From: Thermoanaerobaculia bacterium
GTDB lineage: Bacteria; Acidobacteriota; Thermoanaerobaculia; UBA5066
Assembly (NCBI GenBank): GCA_017999215.1
Contig: JAGOBQ010000097.1
Span: 1-10,718 of the forward strand
DNA length: 10,718 nt
Direction: 5' to 3'
Shown here: piece after piece, positions 6,881-10,718 of the stretch
Layout: every line of letters begins with the position of its first letter
Numbering within the stretch: position 1 is the first letter of the stretch
Translations under genes and position numbers: made by a program
The notes under the pieces: generated by a model
Database searches by the model: none
Seen by the model: only the letters and a program-made list of their open reading frames with translations
Told to the model about the DNA's origin: nothing

Positions 6881-7462
6881 GTGGCCGAGCCCATCTCCGT
6901 GACGGCTCTCCTCCGCGCGCACGCCGCCGGGGAGGAGGGCGCGTTCGACCGGCTGCTCCCGCTCGTCTACGAGGAGCTCCGGAAGGTCGCGCGCCGCCAG
7001 CTCCGCCGCGACGGGGGAGGAGGCGCCCTCGCGACGACGGAGCTCGTCCACGAGGCGTACCTGAGGCTCGCCGGGCACGAGGCGCTGCGGCTCGAGGACC
7101 GGCAGCACCTCCTCGCGGTCTCCGCCCTCGCGATGCGGCAGATCCTCGTCGGGCACGCGCGCGCCCGCCACGCGCTCAAGCGCGGAGCGGGCGTGGCGGC
7201 GGTACCGCTCGACGAGGGCGAAGCCGCCGTCCGGGCCGACTCCGAGTGGCTCCTCGACCTCGACCGGGCGCTCGAGCGGCTCCGGGCCCACGACGAGGGG
7301 CTCGCCTCGATCGTCGACTGTCGCTTCTTCGCCGGGATGAGCGAGCAGGAGACGGCGGAGGCGCTCGGCCTCTCGCTCCGCTCCGCCCAGCGGGGGTGGA
7401 TGAAGGCCCGCGCCTGGCTCCGGTGCGCGCTCGAGGGCGGTTCGCCGGAGGAGACGCCGTGA
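6881..7462 (+). CDS. ECF-type RNA polymerase sigma factor (TIGR02999-like, kinase-linked)
   Basis: This 193-residue sigma-70 family factor of the extracytoplasmic-function type would direct RNA polymerase to a specific regulon. Region 2 is recognised by EELRKVARRQLRR, LATTELVHEAYLRLAG and AMRQILVGHARARHA, region 4 by the helix-turn-helix in MSEQETAEALGLSLRSAQRGWMKARAWL. Length and motifs match the TIGR02999 group, which is frequent in Acidobacteriota and Planctomycetota and often sits beside Ser/Thr kinases. The start is the GTG at 6881, supported by GAGGGA at 6868-6873, 7 bp upstream; no in-frame ATG competes. No anti-sigma gene is adjacent. Instead the next gene is a transmembrane kinase overlapping the stop codon, so control by phosphorylation is plausible (inference from related systems such as EcfP/PknT of Vibrio). 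Thr52 and Thr53 lie where many ECF factors have acidic residues contacting the polymerase. Confidence 0.95.
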   Translation: MAEPISVTALLRAHAAGEEGAFDRLLPLVYEELRKVARRQLRRDGGGGALATTELVHEAYLRLAGHEALRLEDRQHLLAVSALAMRQILVGHARARHALKRGAGVAAVPLDEGEAAVRADSEWLLDLDRALERLRAHDEGLASIVDCRFFAGMSEQETAEALGLSLRSAQRGWMKARAWLRCALEGGSPEETP

Positions 7463-10404
7463 GCCCCCTCCCGGGCCGCGACGAGTGGGCGGCCCTGGAC
7501 GCGCTCCTCGACGCGGCGCTCGACCGCCCGCCCGCGGAACGCCCCGCGTTCCTCGAGGAGGCGTGCGCGGGGAACGGAGAGCGCAGGAAGCACCTCGAGC
7601 GCCTGCTCGAGTGGGCGGAGGAGGAGGAAGGCCGCCTTTCCCCGAGCGGGGCGCTCGCCGGGCCGCTCTTCGCCGAGGTGGCGCGCGAGCTCGCGGATGC
7701 CCCGTCGGAGGATGTCCTCGCGCCGGGGGCCTCGCTCGGGCCGTACCGCGTCGTCGGGTTTCTCGGCTCCGGGGGGATGGGTCACGTCTACCGCGCGCTC
7801 GACCCGCAGCTCGATCGCGAGGTGGCGATCAAGGCGCTCGCGCGCACGTTCCACGACGACGCGGCGAGCCTCCGGCGGTTCGAGCGTGAGGCGCGGGCGC
7901 TCGCGGCCCTGAATCACCCCGGCATCGCAACCCTCTACGAGCTCCTCGAGGTGGAGGGGAGACCGTACCTCGTCCTCGAGCTCGTCGAGGGGGAGACCCT
8001 CGCCGAGAGGCTGGCGCGAGGCCCGATGGGGGTCGCGGAAGCGGCCGGGACGGCGCGGCAGGTCGTCGACGCGCTCGCGGAGGCGCACGGGAAGGGGATC
8101 GTCCACCGCGACCTGAAGCCCTCGAACGTGAAGATCGCGGAGGACGGGCGCGTCAAGCTCCTCGACTTCGGACTCGCCAAGAGCGTTCCGGGGACGGGTG
8201 GCCGCGAGGCCGGGACCGCGACGACGCTCTCCGGCACGGTCCTCGGTACCGCGCCGTACATGAGCCCGGAGCAGGCGCGGGGGCTCCAGATCGACCGCCG
8301 GACGGACATCTGGGCCTTCGGTTGCCTCGTCTACGAGATGCTCTCCGGCGTCCGCGCCTTCGACGGACGGACGGTCTCGGACGTCCTCGCATCGGTCCTG
8401 CGCGACGAGCCCGACTTCGGCCGCTTGCCCCCCGCGACCCCCCCGGGCCTCGTGAGGCTCGCGAAACGGTGCCTGAGGAAAGACCCGCGGGAGCGGCTGC
8501 AGGACATCGGCGACGCCCGGGCGGACCTCGAGGAGGCGATCTCCGCGCCGGGGCCGGCGGACGTCCGCGCGCGCCCTCCGGCCCGCCCCGCGCTGCGCTG
8601 GGTCCTCGCCGCGACGGCCCTCGCCGCCGTCGCGCTCGCCGTCGGCGCCGTCGCACGGCGGTCCGGGCCGGAGCGCGTCGGGCCGGTGCGCCTCGGACTC
8701 GACCCCGGCGTGCCGCTCGACGAGAGCTTCGCCCCGCCGTTCGCGCTCTCGCCCGACGGGAAGTCGGTCGTCCTCGTCGCGAAGGAAGGGGAGTCGACGC
8801 GTCTCCTCCTTCGGCGGCTCGACGAGTTCGACTCGCGGCCGCTCGCGGGCACCGAGGGGGCCCGGCAGCCCTTCTTCTCGCCCGACGGCGCCTCCGTCGC
8901 CTACTTCGCGGACCGCAAGCTCTGGAAGCTCTCGCTCGCGGGGGGCTCCCCGGTCGCGCTCGGCGAGGTCGGGAACAACCCGCGCGGGGGAAGCTGGGGA
9001 GAGGACGGCACGATCGTCGTCGGCCTCTCGCAGACGTCGGGGCTCCACAGGGTCCCGGCCGCCGGCGGCGCCCTCGAACCGCTGACGCGCCTCGACCTGG
9101 CGGCAGGGGAAACCTCGCACCGCTGGCCGCAGGTCCTGCCCGGCGCGAGACACGTCCTCTTCTCGTCCCTCACCGAGGAGAGCTCCTGGGACGACGCGGT
9201 CCTCGAGGTCCTCTCGCTCGAAGACGGCGAGCGCCGGGTCGTGCAGCGCGAGGCGGCCTTCGGCCTCTGGGCCGGGCGGGGGCCGCTCGTCTACGCGCAC
9301 GCGGGACGCCTCCTCGCAGCGGCGTTCGACCCGGTCCGCCTCGCCGTCACCTCGGCTCCCGAGGTCGTCCTCGAGGGCGTCGCCTACAGCCCGAGGAACG
9401 GGGGGACGAAGGTCGCGCTCTCCGCAAGCGGGACGCTCCTCTACGTCTCCGGCCGGCCGACCTCCGTCGACAAGCACCTCGCCTGGGTCGACGCCGAAGG
9501 GCGCGCGACCCGGCTGCCGGGCGCCCCGCGTCGGTTCCGCGAGCCGAGCCTCTCGGCCGACGGCGGTCGCCTCGCCGTCCGCATCGGGGGAGCCGACCGT
9601 GCGGAGGCGTGGACACTCGACCTGGCGACGGGGACGCTCGTCCAGGTCACGAGGGGGCTCTCGCCCCGCCGCCCGACCTGGTCGCCCGACGGGACGCGCC
9701 TCGTCGCCGGCGCGCGCACCGGGGCGCGGTGGGCCCTCTTCGCCATGCCGGCCGGGGGCGGCGAGCGCACCGTCCTCTACGAGAGCGACAACCGCGTCCA
9801 CCCGACGTCGTTCGCCCCCGACGGCCGGACGCTCGTCTTCCAGGAGCAGCGCCCCGGGCAGGGCTGGGACCTGCGCGCGCTCCCTCTCGGCGACGGCCTC
9901 AGGCCCGCCGCCGGGCCGCACGACCTCGCGGCGGGACCCGCGAACGAGACGAACGGCATCGTCTCCCCCGACGGCCGGCTGCTCGCCTTCGAGTCGGACG
10001 AGCTCGACGCCGTCGTCCAGGTCTACGTGTCGCGTTTCGTCGAAGGCGCCGCGAAGACGCAGCTGACGCGGGAGGGCGGGCGTTTCCCGAGGTGGTGGTC
10101 TCCGGCGGAGATCCTCTACCTGCGGACGCCGGAGTGGGAGCCCCGGAGGGTGCCGCTCCGCGAGGCGGGAGGACGGATCCTGGCCACCGAGGAGGTCCCC
10201 TTCTGGCCGCGCGAATCGACCGCGACCCGGGTGCGGACGTCGCTCTTCATTCCGAACTACCTCGGCTTCGACCTCGACGCCGGGCGCCGACGCCTCCTCG
10301 TCCTCGAGGAGCCCACGCTCCCCGAGACCGCCGTCCCGCCCGGGCCGCGCGTCGTCCTCGGCTGGCTCGACGAGACCGCGCGCCGCTTTCCCCGGTCGAA
10401 CTGA
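7459..10404 (+). CDS. Transmembrane Ser/Thr protein kinase (PknB-like) with C-terminal TolB-like beta-propeller
   Basis: This 981-residue protein is predicted to phosphorylate Ser/Thr residues of cytoplasmic targets in response to a signal at its sensor part. Residues 1-90 are the acidic helical N-terminal extension common in these kinases (DEWAALDALLDAALDRPP). The kinase domain runs from about 96 to 365: Gly-rich loop GSGGMGHV (103-110), Lys125 in VAIK, Glu144 in the C helix, HRDLKPSN with catalytic Asp218, DFG Asp236, and APYMSPE with Glu271. All key residues are present, so it should be active. A single transmembrane helix (about 381-401) leads to a WD40/TolB-like propeller (about 410-975) with SPDGKSVVL, SPDGASVAYF, SPDGTRLVAG, APDGRTLVF and SPDGRLLAFESD repeats, predicted to lie outside the cytoplasm. 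The start is the GTG at 7459, which overlaps the sigma stop as GTGA, with a strong GGAGGAG at 7447-7453. The two genes are therefore translationally coupled. Likely partner: the sigma factor (inference). The ligand of the propeller is unknown. Confidence 0.95.
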   Translation: MSPLPGRDEWAALDALLDAALDRPPAERPAFLEEACAGNGERRKHLERLLEWAEEEEGRLSPSGALAGPLFAEVARELADAPSEDVLAPGASLGPYRVVGFLGSGGMGHVYRALDPQLDREVAIKALARTFHDDAASLRRFEREARALAALNHPGIATLYELLEVEGRPYLVLELVEGETLAERLARGPMGVAEAAGTARQVVDALAEAHGKGIVHRDLKPSNVKIAEDGRVKLLDFGLAKSVPGTGGREAGTATTLSGTVLGTAPYMSPEQARGLQIDRRTDIWAFGCLVYEMLSGVRAFDGRTVSDVLASVLRDEPDFGRLPPATPPGLVRLAKRCLRKDPRERLQDIGDARADLEEAISAPGPADVRARPPARPALRWVLAATALAAVALAVGAVARRSGPERVGPVRLGLDPGVPLDESFAPPFALSPDGKSVVLVAKEGESTRLLLRRLDEFDSRPLAGTEGARQPFFSPDGASVAYFADRKLWKLSLAGGSPVALGEVGNNPRGGSWGEDGTIVVGLSQTSGLHRVPAAGGALEPLTRLDLAAGETSHRWPQVLPGARHVLFSSLTEESSWDDAVLEVLSLEDGERRVVQREAAFGLWAGRGPLVYAHAGRLLAAAFDPVRLAVTSAPEVVLEGVAYSPRNGGTKVALSASGTLLYVSGRPTSVDKHLAWVDAEGRATRLPGAPRRFREPSLSADGGRLAVRIGGADRAEAWTLDLATGTLVQVTRGLSPRRPTWSPDGTRLVAGARTGARWALFAMPAGGGERTVLYESDNRVHPTSFAPDGRTLVFQEQRPGQGWDLRALPLGDGLRPAAGPHDLAAGPANETNGIVSPDGRLLAFESDELDAVVQVYVSRFVEGAAKTQLTREGGRFPRWWSPAEILYLRTPEWEPRRVPLREAGGRILATEEVPFWPRESTATRVRTSLFIPNYLGFDLDAGRRRLLVLEEPTLPETAVPPGPRVVLGWLDETARRFPRSN

Positions 10405-10425
10405 GGCGGGGCTGGCGGGTCTTTC

Positions 10426-10469
10426 CCTCGGACGGCGTCTCTCCGAGGAGAGGGGCGCGCCCGCGCCCC
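10426..10469 (+). other. Cluster of overlapping inverted repeats between kinase and next gene
   Basis: Three stems can form in the 79-base gap after the kinase stop. CCTCGGA (10426-10432) pairs with TCCGAGG (10442-10448) across 9 bases. CTCTC (10439-10443) pairs with GAGAG (10448-10452) and competes with the first stem. GGGGCG (10452-10457) pairs with CGCCCC (10464-10469). The last one ends 5 bases before the GAGG ribosome binding site of the next gene. No T-run follows, so termination is uncertain; mRNA structure near the next start, or chance, are alternatives. Confidence 0.3.
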
Positions 10470-10483
10470 GGAAAGAGGCTGCC

Positions 10484-10718
10484 GTGGCTCGATCGCCAGA
10501 GGTCCGCTTCATCGTCCAGCAGGGGCTCCCCGAGCCCGCGCCGCACTCCTGCTCACTCCAGTACGACGCCCTGGCCTTCCAGCCGCGCGTCATGGCGGTC
10601 CTCGTGGCCGCGGCCGCGGTCGCTCGCCAGCCGGCGGTCTGGGCCGCGCTCGCCGCGCTTCTCCTTCTCGGCGCGGCGGCCCCCCGCCTCAACCCCTTCG
10701 ACGCGCTCCACTCTCTTC
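10484..10718 (+). CDS. Hypothetical membrane protein, DUF4395-like, 3' end outside window
   Basis: An open frame runs from the GTG at 10484 to the end of the window (78 codons plus one base). AGAGG at 10474-10478, 5 bp upstream, is a good ribosome binding site and supports this start. The protein begins MARSPEVRFIVQQG, then has a hydrophobic stretch (VMAVLVAAAAVA and WAALAALLLLGAAA) forming one or two membrane helices, followed by APRLNPFDALHS. The LNPFDAL motif after paired hydrophobic segments recalls DUF4395 family membrane proteins of unknown function; the match is from memory and only the N-terminal part can be seen. Codon use agrees with the neighbours. It lies 79 bp after the kinase on the same strand, so it could be cotranscribed with the sigma/kinase pair or have its own promoter. 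Confidence 0.65.
   Translation, partial: MARSPEVRFIVQQGLPEPAPHSCSLQYDALAFQPRVMAVLVAAAAVARQPAVWAALAALLLLGAAAPRLNPFDALHSL

Noticed and set aside
7246..7458. Earlier in-frame start for the kinase inside the sigma gene
   Set aside because: It would overlap the sigma gene by over 200 bases with Arg/Pro-rich sequence. The GTG at 7459 has a strong ribosome binding site and the usual stop/start overlap.
6967..10692. Minus-strand open frame of 1241 codons opposite the sigma factor and kinase
   Set aside because: It is antisense to two clear genes; composition is typical of a GC-driven shadow frame and no motif was seen.
1..10718. Insertion sequences, CRISPR arrays, tRNA or rRNA genes
   Set aside because: No transposase or integrase motifs, no regularly spaced direct repeats and no RNA gene signatures were seen on either strand. 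Codon use and composition look uniform, so there is no sign of recent transfer.

Overview
The window is about 10.7 kb of very GC-rich DNA, nearly all of it coding, with strong G/C at third codon positions. It contains no rRNA, tRNA, CRISPR array or recognisable mobile element. The protein types point to a soil or sediment bacterium of the phylum Acidobacteriota, possibly Thermoanaerobaculia- or Vicinamibacteria-like. The main clues are an ECF sigma factor joined to a Ser/Thr kinase with a TolB-like propeller, and a sensor kinase built on Reg_prop repeats. This placement is inferred from protein types and composition, not from a marker gene.

Layout: the left edge holds the 3' end of a 6-phosphogluconate dehydrogenase gene on the plus strand. 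It converges, with only 7 bp between stop codons, on a minus-strand cluster of three genes. In transcription order these are a large sensor histidine kinase with a 14-repeat double propeller (5917 to 2762), a small predicted lipoprotein (2752 to 2381) and an archaeal/bacterial-type glycogen debranching enzyme (2328 to 400). The spacing (9 bp and 52 bp) suggests one operon. Divergent from the sensor is a plus-strand RluA-family pseudouridine synthase (5987-6820). It is followed by an ECF sigma factor (6881-7462), a transmembrane Ser/Thr kinase whose start overlaps the sigma stop by 4 bp (7459-10404), and the truncated 5' end of a membrane-protein gene (from 10484, DUF4395-like).

How the genes may work together: two signalling modules sit almost back to back. 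The minus-strand module couples an envelope sensor kinase, which has no receiver or DNA-binding domain of its own, to a debranching enzyme for alpha-1,6-linked glucans. The lipoprotein between them has a core that resembles chagasin/I42 protease inhibitors. The plus-strand module is a sigma factor and kinase pair of the kind in which kinase phosphorylation is thought to activate the sigma factor. The carbohydrate genes at the left (gnd, debranching enzyme) suggest a link to glycogen and central sugar metabolism, but the signal and target of each module cannot be read from this sequence.

The most interesting points are the chagasin-like lipoprotein in the sensor/debranching operon, the orphan double-propeller kinase, the conserved Thr pair in sigma region 2, and a near-perfect inverted repeat that includes the stop codons of two convergent genes.
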